From an uncultured Parabacteroides sp. (GTDB taxonomy: Bacteria > Bacteroidota > Bacteroidia > Bacteroidales > Tannerellaceae), in contig NZ_CANTZW010000023.1 of assembly GCF_947855115.1 (NCBI RefSeq), positions 1-64,000 of the forward strand: a stretch of 64,000 nt of DNA. The letters are read 5' to 3'. Position 1 is the stretch's first letter. Every line of letters begins with the position of its first letter. The translations under genes and the position numbers were made by a program. This document shows positions 1 through 8,595 of the stretch, piece after piece. The notes below the pieces were generated by a model. That model made no database searches, was not told the origin of the DNA, and was given only the letters and a program-made list of their open reading frames with translations.

Positions 1-8
1 AAAAGAAA

Positions 9-1322
9 ATGAAAGTTTTAAAGTTTGGCGGTACTTCTGTGGGATCTGCACAGAGAATGAAAGATGTAGCGAAACTGATCACGGGAGACCGTAAGATCGT
101 TGTATTGTCAGCCATGTCGGGTACAACCAACTCGTTGGTCGAGATTTCCGACTACCTGTACAAAAAGAACCCGGACGGAGCGAATGAGATCATCAACAAA
201 CTTGCCATGAAATACATGGGCCATGTTGAGGAACTATACAGCACCGAGGAATATAAGCAGAAGGCCAAAGAACTGATAAAATCTCATTTCGATTATATCC
301 GCACGTTCACGAAAGACTTGTTTACCTTGTTCGAGGAAAAGGTTGTCTTGGCACAAGGAGAGTTGATCTCTACGGGTATGATGAATCTTTATTTGAACGA
401 ATGCGGCGTGAAATCCGTATTGATCCCAGCTCTGGATTATATGCGCACGGATAAGAACGCGGAACCGGATCCTGTCTATATCAAAGAGAAATTAGTTAAA
501 ATACTTGCGGATAATAAAGACGCTGACCTATACATCACGCAAGGTTATATCTGCCGCAATGCTTATGGCGAGATCGATAACCTGCAACGGGGTGGTAGCG
601 ATTATAGCGCATCCTTGATCGGCGCAGCGGTCAATGCGGAAGAGATCCAGATCTGGACGGATATAGACGGTATGCATAATAACGACCCCCGTGTCGTACA
701 GGGCACATCTCCTGTTCGCCAATTACATTTCGAGGAAGCTGCGGAATTAGCTTATTTCGGAGCCAAGATACTTCACCCGACTTGTATATTGCCTGCGAAA
801 CTGAACAACATCCCGGTTCGCTTGTTAAACACGATGCAGCCGGATGCCCCAGGCACATTAATCTCCAACGTAATTGAGAAAGGTAAGATCAAGGCGGTTG
901 CCGCTAAAGACAATATTACCTCTATCAAGATCAAGAGCGGACGTATGCTGTTGGCTACAGGTTTCTTACGCAAGGTATTCGAGATCTTCGAGAACTATCA
1001 GACCCCGATCGATATGGTTACGACCTCCGAGGTAGGTGTCTCCGTTACGATCGATAACCGCAAGCATCTGGAAGAGATCGTTGACGATTTGAAGAAATAC
1101 GGAACCGTAAGCGTAGATGAGGATATGGTTATCGTTTGTGTGGTTGGCGACCTTGAATGGGACAACATCGGCTTCGAGGCTCGTATCGTACAAGCCATGA
1201 AGGATGTACCAGTCCGCATGATCTCCTACGGAGGTAGCAACTACAACGTTTCCTTGCTGGTCAAGGCCTCGGACAAGCAAAGAGCGCTGCAAGCTTTAAG
1301 TGACCACCTCTTTAATAACTGA
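9..1322 (+). CDS. lysC: Aspartate kinase, monofunctional
   Basis: Phosphorylates L-aspartate, the first step of the aspartate family pathway (lysine, threonine, methionine), in the cytoplasm. The 437-residue product opens with the aspartokinase signature KFGGTS (residues 5-10) and carries the TDIDGM..NDPR nucleotide-binding motif from residue 217. The C-terminal third, from about residue 305, has the length and pattern of two ACT-type regulatory domains, and no homoserine dehydrogenase domain follows, so this is the short form rather than a ThrA fusion. lysA follows on the same strand, which suggests a lysine-directed and probably lysine-inhibited isozyme (inference). Only eight bases precede the start in this window, so its promoter cannot be seen. 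Confidence 0.95.
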   Translation: MKVLKFGGTSVGSAQRMKDVAKLITGDRKIVVLSAMSGTTNSLVEISDYLYKKNPDGANEIINKLAMKYMGHVEELYSTEEYKQKAKELIKSHFDYIRTFTKDLFTLFEEKVVLAQGELISTGMMNLYLNECGVKSVLIPALDYMRTDKNAEPDPVYIKEKLVKILADNKDADLYITQGYICRNAYGEIDNLQRGGSDYSASLIGAAVNAEEIQIWTDIDGMHNNDPRVVQGTSPVRQLHFEEAAELAYFGAKILHPTCILPAKLNNIPVRLLNTMQPDAPGTLISNVIEKGKIKAVAAKDNITSIKIKSGRMLLATGFLRKVFEIFENYQTPIDMVTTSEVGVSVTIDNRKHLEEIVDDLKKYGTVSVDEDMVIVCVVGDLEWDNIGFEARIVQAMKDVPVRMISYGGSNYNVSLLVKASDKQRALQALSDHLFNN

Positions 1323-1323
1323 A

Positions 1324-1386
1324 AATTGAGAATTGAGAATTGAAAATGTATGGATACTCCTAATTTTCAATTCTCAATTCTCAATT
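1324..1386. repeat. 24-bp perfect inverted repeat, lysC-lysA gap
   Basis: Positions 1324-1347 and 1363-1386 are exact reverse complements (24 of 24) around a 15-base loop. The arms are built from AATTGAG/AATTGAAAAT units, and a third partial copy (1411-1436) abuts the lysA start. It resembles the AT-rich TCAATTCTCAATT-type intergenic repeats of Bacteroidota. It could fold in the transcript between lysC and lysA, but it has no T tract directly after it. Confidence 0.85.
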
Positions 1387-1436
1387 ATGCACAGCTCCTC
1401 TTTATTAGTTTCAATTCTCAATTTCAATTTTCAATT

Positions 1437-2594
1437 ATGTTAAAGGGAATATTTCCTATAGAAAAGTTTAAGCAGTTTTCTACGCCTTTTTATTATTATG
1501 ATGTCAAGCTATTGCAAGACACATTAGACGTAGTAAAAACCGAATCCGGAAAATATGGTTACCACGTGCATTATGCCGTGAAAGCGAATGCCAATCCCCG
1601 TATCCTTTCCATCATAGCGGCAAATGGCCTTGGTGCCGACTGCGTAAGCGGTGGTGAGGTACAGGCAGCTTTAAATGCCGGCTTCCCCGCCGACAAGATT
1701 GTCTTCGCCGGTGTAGGTAAAGCGGATTGGGAGATCAACCTCGGACTGGATAATGATATTTTCTGTTTTAACGTAGAATCTGCCGTTGAGCTGGAAATCA
1801 TCAATGAACTGGCGGCCGCCAAGAATAAAGTGGCTTCTATCGCCCTTCGTATCAATCCGGAAGTGGATGCCCATACGCATGCCAAGATCACGACGGGTAT
1901 GAAGGAGAATAAATTCGGTATCAACCTTAGCCAATTAGGAGGTGTGCTGGATAAATTAAAAGAGATGAAGAACGTGAAGTTGATCGGTATCCATAGCCAT
2001 ATCGGTTCGCAGATCACGGATATGTCTAGCTTCCGTAATTTGGTAATCCGTTTCAACGAGATACAAGAGGAATTGGAAGCTCACGGAGTTACGGTAGAGA
2101 ACCTGAACTTCGGAGGAGGGTTAGGTATTGATTACTATCACCCGAATCATTTATCGATTCCGGCTTTCGACAACTATTTCGCAGCCATTCATAAACTACT
2201 CCAAATACGTCCGGGCCAACAAGTGCATTTTGAACCTGGACGTTCGATCGTCGCTCAATGCGGTACTTTGATCTCTAAGGTATTATATGTGAAGGAAGGC
2301 GAGACGAAAAAGTTCGCGATCCTTGACGCCGGTTTCACGGAATTGATCCGTCCGGCGATGTACGACGCTTATCACCGTATCGAGAATATCAGCAGCGATG
2401 AACCTATAGAGGCTTACGATGTGGTAGGTCCGATCTGTGAATCATCGGACGTATTCGGTAAGGATGTAGAGCTGAACAAAGCTCATCGCGGAGATCTCAT
2501 CGCTCTTCGTTCTGCCGGTGCTTATGGTGAGGTCATGGCCTCCCAATACAACTGCCGCCAGTTACCGAAAGCTTATTATTCCGATACGATATAA
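1437..2594 (+). CDS. lysA: Diaminopimelate decarboxylase
   Basis: PLP enzyme of fold type III (alanine racemase-like barrel) that decarboxylates meso-diaminopimelate to lysine. Residues YAVKAN place the Schiff-base lysine at Lys49; HIGSQ, EPGRS and the late CESSDVF motif (active-site Cys from the partner subunit) are all present. The ATG at 1437 gives 385 residues. The reading frame is open upstream to 1350, but those 29 codons are translated AT-rich repeat (TCAATT units) and do not look like protein, so the internal ATG is preferred. It lies about 115 bp after lysC and is probably cotranscribed. Confidence 0.95.
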   Translation: MLKGIFPIEKFKQFSTPFYYYDVKLLQDTLDVVKTESGKYGYHVHYAVKANANPRILSIIAANGLGADCVSGGEVQAALNAGFPADKIVFAGVGKADWEINLGLDNDIFCFNVESAVELEIINELAAAKNKVASIALRINPEVDAHTHAKITTGMKENKFGINLSQLGGVLDKLKEMKNVKLIGIHSHIGSQITDMSSFRNLVIRFNEIQEELEAHGVTVENLNFGGGLGIDYYHPNHLSIPAFDNYFAAIHKLLQIRPGQQVHFEPGRSIVAQCGTLISKVLYVKEGETKKFAILDAGFTELIRPAMYDAYHRIENISSDEPIEAYDVVGPICESSDVFGKDVELNKAHRGDLIALRSAGAYGEVMASQYNCRQLPKAYYSDTI

Positions 2595-2622
2595 TAGAGG
2601 TAATAGCGCTCCGCTACTATAT

Positions 2623-2668
2623 CAATATACCCATGCGAATACATTCCAGGTATCGCATAGGTATATTG
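2623..2668 (+). terminator. Hairpin terminator after lysA
   Basis: CAATATACC at 2623-2631 pairs with GGTATATTG at 2660-2668, with an inner ATGCGA/TCGCAT stem. It is followed by TCGTTTTA, a modest T tract. It sits 28 bp after the lysA stop and before the next gene. Confidence 0.65.
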
Positions 2669-2708
2669 TCGTTTTAGAGCATTGATATTTAACACATTGG
2701 TACATATT

Positions 2709-3872
2709 ATGTTTCTACTCAATAATACAGAACTTTTCCTATCGGTGATTTCCTTGATAGGGTTCGTTATCTTGTCTCTTTATTATCTGATCGCTTATGC
2801 CCGTCCTTTACGTGCTTCCAAACAAATAGATCGTACATTCGAGGAGAGTAATAAAATCCCTGTTTCTATAATCATCTATGCCAAAAATAGCGCAGAGAAC
2901 CTTAAGAAACATCTTCCCGCATTACTCACACAAGATTATCCGGAATATCAGGTAATTGTTATCAACGATGGCTCGAGCGACGATACCGACGATACGTTAA
3001 AAAGCTTCCAAAATGAGTATAAACATTTGTATCATACCTATATTCCTTCGAATGTCCGGTATCTGAGCCGCCGTAAACTAGCGTTTACCTTAGGAGCCAA
3101 AGCTGCTAGATACGACATTCTTCTATTCACCGAGGCAAATTGCCAACCTCTCAACGATCAATGGCTATCTGCCATGGTTGGCCGCTACACACCCGAAACC
3201 AGTATCGTCTTGGGTTACTGCAAATATGGTAATTATAAGGGACTTTTCCATAAGCTAATCGCTTACGATAACTTATTGACGGGTTTACGTTATTTATCCT
3301 CTGCCCTCTCCCATCATCCATATACCGGAAACGGACGGAATTTATCTTACCGCAAAGAGTTATTCTTTAAGCATAAGGGATTCTATCAATCCTTGAATTT
3401 GCATGCCGGAGACGATGACCTATTCATCAACGAAGCCTCAACCAAAGAGAATACGAGAGTAACCTATACTCCGGACAGCTTGACGGAAATGGATCGAATC
3501 GAACGTTTCGGAGTCTGGAAAGAGATGAAAATTTCCCGAGCTTCCACTCAACGGTATTACAAAGGAAACGCTCTAACGTTCTACCATCTAGAATCTGCCT
3601 GTTTCTTTCTTTTCCAAGCATCGGTTATCGCTGCGGTCGTAATCGGTCTATCAGGCAACTGGTTAGTTTCCCTATTTGCCGTATTACTATATCTGATACG
3701 TTTTATAATCAAAGCGATCGTTTTCGGCAAATCTGCCCGAATGCTTCAACAAAGCCCTGCAATCGGTTGGCTATTCCTATTGGAGTTTATTCAACCGATG
3801 TTCAATGGATATGTTCGTATTTACCGACTTTTCAGAAACAGTAAAGACTATACATTCCGGTTGGAGAATTAG
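2709..3872 (+). CDS. Membrane glycosyltransferase, GT2 family
   Basis: Family 2 glycosyltransferase of the processive, membrane-bound type. An N-terminal hydrophobic segment (about residues 8-28) leads into a GT-A domain with NDGSSDDT (nucleotide-sugar binding), TEANCQP in the place of the usual DxD, a GDDDLFI acidic motif for the catalytic base, and a degenerate QxxRW-like STQRYYKG. Two or more C-terminal hydrophobic segments follow (about residues 290-345). The ATG at 2709 gives 387 residues; an in-frame ATG at 2682 would add nine residues and cannot be excluded. The acceptor is not predictable. It stands alone, and its stop overlaps the convergent vsr stop by four bases. Confidence 0.85.
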   Translation: MFLLNNTELFLSVISLIGFVILSLYYLIAYARPLRASKQIDRTFEESNKIPVSIIIYAKNSAENLKKHLPALLTQDYPEYQVIVINDGSSDDTDDTLKSFQNEYKHLYHTYIPSNVRYLSRRKLAFTLGAKAARYDILLFTEANCQPLNDQWLSAMVGRYTPETSIVLGYCKYGNYKGLFHKLIAYDNLLTGLRYLSSALSHHPYTGNGRNLSYRKELFFKHKGFYQSLNLHAGDDDLFINEASTKENTRVTYTPDSLTEMDRIERFGVWKEMKISRASTQRYYKGNALTFYHLESACFFLFQASVIAAVVIGLSGNWLVSLFAVLLYLIRFIIKAIVFGKSARMLQQSPAIGWLFLLEFIQPMFNGYVRIYRLFRNSKDYTFRLEN

Positions 3873-4399
3873 TGGCGAACGCTTTCATAGGAAGTCTCTT
3901 TCTCTGCCACCATAGGTAATTCTTCTCCTTCCACAAGAGGATAGGCTGGGGTAAACTTCGCTTGGTAAGTAGATTCTACATACGTCTTTTCCAATAAACG
4001 GACGACATTCTCTAAAGTGGCTTGCCGCTCTTTGGGCTTAAGTTGACATTCCCAGATCACCATCGTATTCCAACCCATCGCCCGTAATTCCTCACGTACA
4101 CGGGTATCCCGGGCTTTATTCCGGTTCAGTTTCTCGGTCCACCACTCTACCCGGGTACGTGGAGGGCGAAATTCTGGGCAACCTTCGTGCCCATGCCAGA
4201 AACAGCCATTCACAAAGATAGCTGTCTTATATTTACGCAATACGATATCGGGGGTACCAGGGAGGCGTTTTACATTCACACGGAAACGAAAACCACAATG
4301 GAACAAGTATTTACGCACTATAATCTCGGGCTTTGTATTCTTGCCCTTAATCATAGACATGATATAGCTACGCTTTTCTTTTGAGATAATATCAGTCAT
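3869..4399 (-). CDS. vsr: Very short patch repair endonuclease (orphan)
   Basis: Mismatch endonuclease that nicks 5' of the T in T:G mismatches produced by deamination of 5-methylcytosine. Residues align almost one for one with E. coli Vsr: Glu25, Asp51 (GTPDIV), Cys66, His69, His71 and Cys74 (CFWHGHEGC), plus a later Cys in WECQL that completes the zinc site. The length (176 residues) is usual for the family. Vsr genes normally sit beside a C5-cytosine methyltransferase; neither neighbour here is one and none occurs in this window. A perfect -7 box (TATCTTTG on the minus strand, 4428-4435) lies about 30 bp upstream, so it probably has its own promoter. Confidence 0.93.
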   Translation of the reverse strand: MTDIISKEKRSYIMSMIKGKNTKPEIIVRKYLFHCGFRFRVNVKRLPGTPDIVLRKYKTAIFVNGCFWHGHEGCPEFRPPRTRVEWWTEKLNRNKARDTRVREELRAMGWNTMVIWECQLKPKERQATLENVVRLLEKTYVESTYQAKFTPAYPLVEGEELPMVAEKETSYESVRH

Positions 4400-4427
4400 A
4401 TCAATCCGGCAAAACTAGAATATAGGC

Positions 4428-4435
4428 CAAAGATA
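4428..4435 (-). promoter_or_regulatory. Probable -7 box of vsr
   Basis: TATCTTTG on the minus strand matches the Bacteroidota -7 consensus TAnnTTTG exactly. No good TTTG -33 box is seen at the right distance, where the end of the permease gene would have to carry it. Confidence 0.4.
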
Positions 4436-4441
4436 CGGCTT

Positions 4442-5686
4442 TTATTCAAAACGGATACTTTTGGCCGGATCAATCTTCGTAATCAAATAAGAAGGCCCTA
4501 ACATCATCAACATAGAGGCTGCTAATGTCCCTATATTCAAAAGGATCAGCGAAAATAGGCTCAGATCGACAGGCACGGCATCCAAATAATAAACGGAAGG
4601 ATCTAATTTGATAATATGGAAATGAGATTGAAGCAAACAAAGAGAGATACCGATCACATTCCCCCACAGCATCCCTTTGCCTATCAAGAAGAAAGAGACA
4701 TACAAGAATATCTTGCGGATACTATTATTATTTTGCCCCAAGGCTTTCAAGATTCCGATCATATTGGTACGTTCCAAGATAATGATCAACAATCCTGAGA
4801 TCATGGTAAAGCCGGCGACGGAAAGCATCAGTACCAAGATAACCACCACATTGATATCCAACACATCCAGCCAGTTAAAAATCATCGGGTTCAATTCCTT
4901 GATCGAACGGGCATAAAACGTATTGCCATTCCGGTCTTGCCGTTCTGCCAGATCAAAATAGACATCCTCGGTAATTTGATCCAAACGATCATAATCATCT
5001 ACCTGCAATTCCAACCCACTCACCTGATCCTTATCCCAACCATTCAGGCGACGCATCTGCTTGATATCAGCTATTACGAACAGCTTGTCATAATCCAGAA
5101 AGCCTGTCTCATAGATCCCCGTGATCGTGAATTTACGGGCACGCACATCCTCTTGTACGAAATACGTCAGGAAAGCGTCTCCAACCTTTAGCCCCAACAA
5201 GTCGGATAGGTATTTGGAAATAATAACATTCGTAGAGTTCTTATCCGGCTGTACCGTAAAGATCTCGCCCTCTTTCATGTTATCTTTAAAAAACGTCCAG
5301 TCATAATCCGTATCCACTCCCTTCACGACAATACCTTGAAAATCCTGATCGGTCTTCAAGATACCCAGTTTTGTCGCAAATTTCCCCACATGGCGAATCC
5401 CCGGAAACGTATTGAGCGCATTCAATAAAGTATCGCTAACCGCTATCGGTTGCGACTCATAAGAAGAGTTATTATCAAAATTCGTGATCTGGATATGCGA
5501 GCCGAAACCGATCACCTTGTTACGGACTTCTTTCTTAAAACCAACCACGATCGCCACCGAGAGGATCATCACCGCCAATCCCAACGCTATCCCGATCATG
5601 GCAATACGAACAGCCGGAGGAGTAACCTCGCGATCCCCCTCCTTGCTGAAATGTATTTTTTTTGCTATAAATAATTCTAAGTTCAT
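4442..5686 (-). CDS. ABC transporter permease, LolC/LolE-FtsX type
   Basis: Inner-membrane permease of the lipoprotein-releasing (LolCE) or MacB-like family. It has one N-terminal transmembrane segment (about residues 22-45 after the PPAVRIAMIGIALG stretch), a long periplasmic MacB-core domain, and three C-terminal segments that form the FtsX domain. The ATG at 5686 (MNLELFIAKKI) is chosen, giving 414 residues; the open frame reaches 5713 but runs into a palindromic repeat. The cognate ATPase is not adjacent, which is common for Bacteroidales lolE-like genes. It follows the aminotransferase gene by 41 bp on the same strand. The substrate (lipoproteins) is inferred from the family. Confidence 0.85.
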   Translation of the reverse strand: MNLELFIAKKIHFSKEGDREVTPPAVRIAMIGIALGLAVMILSVAIVVGFKKEVRNKVIGFGSHIQITNFDNNSSYESQPIAVSDTLLNALNTFPGIRHVGKFATKLGILKTDQDFQGIVVKGVDTDYDWTFFKDNMKEGEIFTVQPDKNSTNVIISKYLSDLLGLKVGDAFLTYFVQEDVRARKFTITGIYETGFLDYDKLFVIADIKQMRRLNGWDKDQVSGLELQVDDYDRLDQITEDVYFDLAERQDRNGNTFYARSIKELNPMIFNWLDVLDINVVVILVLMLSVAGFTMISGLLIIILERTNMIGILKALGQNNNSIRKIFLYVSFFLIGKGMLWGNVIGISLCLLQSHFHIIKLDPSVYYLDAVPVDLSLFSLILLNIGTLAASMLMMLGPSYLITKIDPAKSIRFE

Positions 5687-5704
5687 GTATAGTCGACAGT
5701 TGAT

Positions 5705-5722
5705 AGTTGACAATTGTCAACT
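5705..5722. repeat. 18-bp palindrome upstream of the LolE-like gene
   Basis: AGTTGACAATTGTCAACT is a perfect palindrome between the aminotransferase stop and the permease start, preceded by a related ACAGTTGAT half copy. It may be a repeat of the same general type as those at 1324 and 6973, or a weak attenuator or operator. Confidence 0.6.
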
Positions 5723-5727
5723 GTCAG

Positions 5728-6927
5728 CTAAATTGTTCTTCCCGGATAAGCCTCCAGCGCCTTCGCCAATACCGTTAACGCCTTCGCCAAATCTTCCTTT
5801 TTCAAGACATAAGCCATACGCACCTCATTCTTGCCTAATCCGGGTGTCGTATAGAAACCGGAGGCCGGTGCCATCATGACAGTCTGACCTTCGTAATCAA
5901 ACTCATCCAAGCACCAAGCGCAGAACTTATCGGCATCATCCACCGGAAGTTTGGCCACTGTATAGAAAGCGCCCATCGGTATCGGAGAGTAACATCCCGG
6001 AATACGGTTCAAGCCATCAATCAAGAACTTGCGCCGCTCTACGTATTCATTATATACATCCAGCATATAATCATCCGGAGTATCCAAGGAAGCCTCGGCA
6101 ATAATCTGTCCGATCAATGGCGGGCTCAAACGAGCCTGGCACCATTTCATAACATTCTCTTTCACCATTTGGTTCTTAGTGATCAACGCACCGATACGGA
6201 TACCGCACTCGCTATAACGTTTGGAAACAGAATCCACCAGCACGACATTATTCTCGATTCCTTTCAAATGAAAAGCGGAGATGTAAGGGGCACCCGTATA
6301 GCAGAACTCACGATATACCTCGTCCGAGAACAGGAAAAGGTCATATTTCTTCACGATATCCCGGATCTGGTCCATCTCTTTTTGGGTATAGAGATAACCG
6401 GTCGGGTTATTGGGATTACAAATCAAGATCGCTTTCGTACGGGGGGTAATCAATTCCTCAAACTTCTCTACGGAAGGAAGGGCAAAACCTTCATCTATGG
6501 TCGAAGGAATCGTCTTGATCACGGCACCACTTGAAATAGCGAAAGCCATATAGTTGGCATAAGCAGGCTCCGGCACGATAATCTCATCCCCAGGGTCCAA
6601 ACAAGCCATAAACGAGAAGAATACGGCTTCCGAACCTCCGGTAGTGATAATGATATCGTCTACGTCTACATTAATATTGAACTTTGCGTAATATTTAACC
6701 AGTTTCTCGCGGAAACTACGGATACCTTCACTGGGCGAATACTCCAACACTTTGCGATCTATATGGCGCATCGCCTCCATCGCGACTTCAGGAGTAGGTA
6801 AATCGGGCTGACCGATGTTCAGATGATACACCTTTATACCTTTCGCTTTTGCCTTATTAGCCAGCGGTACCAGTTTTCGAATGGGAGAAGCCGGCATATC
6901 GACCCCTCGTTGTGAAATGTTGGGCAT
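5728..6927 (-). CDS. PLP-dependent aminotransferase, class I/II
   Basis: Fold-type I aminotransferase of the aspartate/aromatic/alanine group (399 residues). NPNNPTG lies in the PLP-binding region, SVSKRYS holds the Schiff-base lysine, and GIRIGAL supplies the usual following arginine. Its overall look is that of the AspC/AspB-like aminotransferases of Bacteroidales; substrate specificity cannot be read from sequence alone. A perfect -7 box TATCTTTG (minus strand, 6955-6962) lies about 30 bp upstream of the ATG, directly beside an AT-rich repeat. Confidence 0.88.
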   Translation of the reverse strand: MPNISQRGVDMPASPIRKLVPLANKAKAKGIKVYHLNIGQPDLPTPEVAMEAMRHIDRKVLEYSPSEGIRSFREKLVKYYAKFNINVDVDDIIITTGGSEAVFFSFMACLDPGDEIIVPEPAYANYMAFAISSGAVIKTIPSTIDEGFALPSVEKFEELITPRTKAILICNPNNPTGYLYTQKEMDQIRDIVKKYDLFLFSDEVYREFCYTGAPYISAFHLKGIENNVVLVDSVSKRYSECGIRIGALITKNQMVKENVMKWCQARLSPPLIGQIIAEASLDTPDDYMLDVYNEYVERRKFLIDGLNRIPGCYSPIPMGAFYTVAKLPVDDADKFCAWCLDEFDYEGQTVMMAPASGFYTTPGLGKNEVRMAYVLKKEDLAKALTVLAKALEAYPGRTI

Positions 6928-6972
6928 TACTATCTAATGTTTATTTATTAGCGACAAAGATAGGAAATAATT

Positions 6973-7087
6973 AAGAATTGAAAATTGAAAATTGAAAATT
7001 AAAATGCAAACAAGGCTTACAAAAAGAAACCTCTTGCCTCAATCCCCCTCCTAATTTTCAATTTTCAACTCACAATTTTCAATTCCC
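6973..7087. repeat. AT-rich inverted repeat pair between two minus-strand genes
   Basis: Three tandem copies of the AATTGAAA unit (6973-7005) face an inverted set of TTTTCAATT units (7051-7085). The arms are imperfect reverse complements around about 45 bases. It is the same style as the 1324-1386 repeat, with AAAATTG replacing GAGAATTG. It separates the aminotransferase promoter from the end of the YitT gene. Confidence 0.75.
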
Positions 7088-7986
7088 TAAATGCCCGGTC
7101 TGGGAGAATCCTTGCTTGCGTGCATTGTAGAGACAAAAGCATGGGGATCAATATCTTTCACCTCATCTTTCAAGCGAGGCATATCCTTACGTTCGGCAAT
7201 CGTGAAAATAATCTCGGTCTCGTGCCCCTCATACATACCTTTACCATGGATAAAAGTTCCTCGCATCCCCATTTTATCAACGATCAAATCACGCATTTCC
7301 TTTGTTTTACGGGAAACGATAAAGACGGCGCGATTCGGATTTTCTGTCTGAAACATCTCCACGATCTTACCATAGACAAAGATCGTAAACCAAGAATACA
7401 AGGGCACCGCCCAATCCTTAAACACGATCAGTCCTAGTAAAACGACAGCGGAGTCTAGCAGGATAATCATATTGCTGACTTTCAAATTCGAGTCGTTGGC
7501 TATCACACGTGCCAACACGTCCGTCCCCGCACTCGTACTTTGCGCACGGAAAATACAAGTCACTCCCAGTCCCAATACAGCCCCTCCATAAAAAGCAGCG
7601 ATAAAGGCATCATTCTCCACCAAAGGATCGGTAAGGAAATAAGACAACGAGTCGGTAAATATAGAGATCAGCAGAAAAGTGACGATCGTCTTCGGTCCGG
7701 AAGACAACCCAATCTTTTTCATCGCCAAAATCATCAACGGGATATTAAAGCAAAGCGCCGTCGCACCCATCGGTAAGCCATCCGGGAAAAACGGGAACAA
7801 ATTTTTTGTCACATAATGGATCACGATAGAGATACCGTACACACCTCCCGGTACGATTTTGTAAGGCGCAAGGAAAAGCACGTAACTAAGCGCCTGTAAG
7901 AATGAACCTACAACGATCAAGGAGTAGTCTACTAGATTTTTCTTCAAAGTAGCATTAGAAGGAACTGAAAATTTTTGTGTTGTCAT
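7087..7986 (-). CDS. YitT family membrane protein (DUF2179)
   Basis: Integral membrane protein of 299 residues with about five hydrophobic segments in the first 200 residues, followed by a soluble DUF2179-type domain (FIVSRKTKEMRDLIVDKMGMRGTF onward). The AQSTSAGTDVLARVI stretch with glycines and small residues is typical of the family. The function is not established; members are often described as putative transporters. The start MTTQKF is the only sensible one, with -7 box TAAGTTTG on the minus strand at 8019-8026. The last seven residues run next to a repeat. Confidence 0.85.
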   Translation of the reverse strand: MTTQKFSVPSNATLKKNLVDYSLIVVGSFLQALSYVLFLAPYKIVPGGVYGISIVIHYVTKNLFPFFPDGLPMGATALCFNIPLMILAMKKIGLSSGPKTIVTFLLISIFTDSLSYFLTDPLVENDAFIAAFYGGAVLGLGVTCIFRAQSTSAGTDVLARVIANDSNLKVSNMIILLDSAVVLLGLIVFKDWAVPLYSWFTIFVYGKIVEMFQTENPNRAVFIVSRKTKEMRDLIVDKMGMRGTFIHGKGMYEGHETEIIFTIAERKDMPRLKDEVKDIDPHAFVSTMHASKDSPRPGI

Positions 7987-8057
7987 GACTCGAATTAAGC
8001 GTTATTTATAAAACGCAGCAAACTTACATAATCTTCTTCGAATTATACGCAAGCCTC

Positions 8058-8108
8058 AAAAAAAAGTATCCCCGCCATTTCCTGTTAAAAGGTAAATAGC
8101 GGGGAATA
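8058..8108 (-). terminator. Intrinsic terminator of the small secreted gene cluster
   Basis: On the minus strand a TATTCCCCGCTATTT / AAATGGCGGGGATA stem is followed by CTTTTTTTT. It lies about 20 bp after the stop of the gene ending at 8129. Confidence 0.88.
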
Positions 8109-8128
8109 CACATTTTATACCGTACAAA

Positions 8129-8521
8129 TTACTTATTTGCGTTATCAGCCAAATACACATCCGGGAATGTATTAACCCCCATCGTACGGTTATTATTATT
8201 CGTGATGTTCAATAAAGTAACATACTTACGATATTGATCCGGAGTCAAAGCCTTCTTCATCAATTTCAAATTACCATAAACCGCCTGATACATCTTTTTA
8301 TCCTGCAATTTGGCACTAGCTTTCACGCTAGCATTCTGCATCTCGATGAAATATTCATTGATATTAGCGACCTCATCCAACTGGCTCGGAGTCAATTGCA
8401 GATAATTCGCTAACTTTTCTGTACTTACCACAAACGGTTCTCTACTCAAACTTGGTTTCTGAGCGAAGCTCATTGTCGCACACATCAATAAGGCTGCGAC
8501 TGCCATTCCAAAACGTTTCAT
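8129..8521 (-). CDS. Small secreted protein, paralog 1 of 3
   Basis: Unknown function. The start is set at 8521 (MKRFGMAVAALLMCATMSFAQ), a clear signal peptide with cleavage after SFA; the frame is open upstream but lacks sense. The mature part is about 110 residues and mostly helical in pattern. It shares with the next two genes the core NLKLMKKAL..DQYRKYV.L.N.T, plus an N-terminal LANYLQLTPSQLDEVANINEYF segment. Relatives are small periplasmic or secreted Bacteroidales proteins without an assigned role. Being the last of three tandem copies and followed by a strong terminator, it probably ends a transcription unit. Confidence 0.7.
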   Translation of the reverse strand: MKRFGMAVAALLMCATMSFAQKPSLSREPFVVSTEKLANYLQLTPSQLDEVANINEYFIEMQNASVKASAKLQDKKMYQAVYGNLKLMKKALTPDQYRKYVTLLNITNNNNRTMGVNTFPDVYLADNANK

Positions 8522-8595
8522 AATACCTAAAAACCTTAAATTGTTAAACCTAAACAAAAACCTTAAAAACACATAGCCCAATCACACAGGCTTAA

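Noticed and set aside
1350..1436. N-terminal extension of lysA
   Set aside because: Translation of AT-rich repeat units; the enzyme homology starts at the ATG at 1437.
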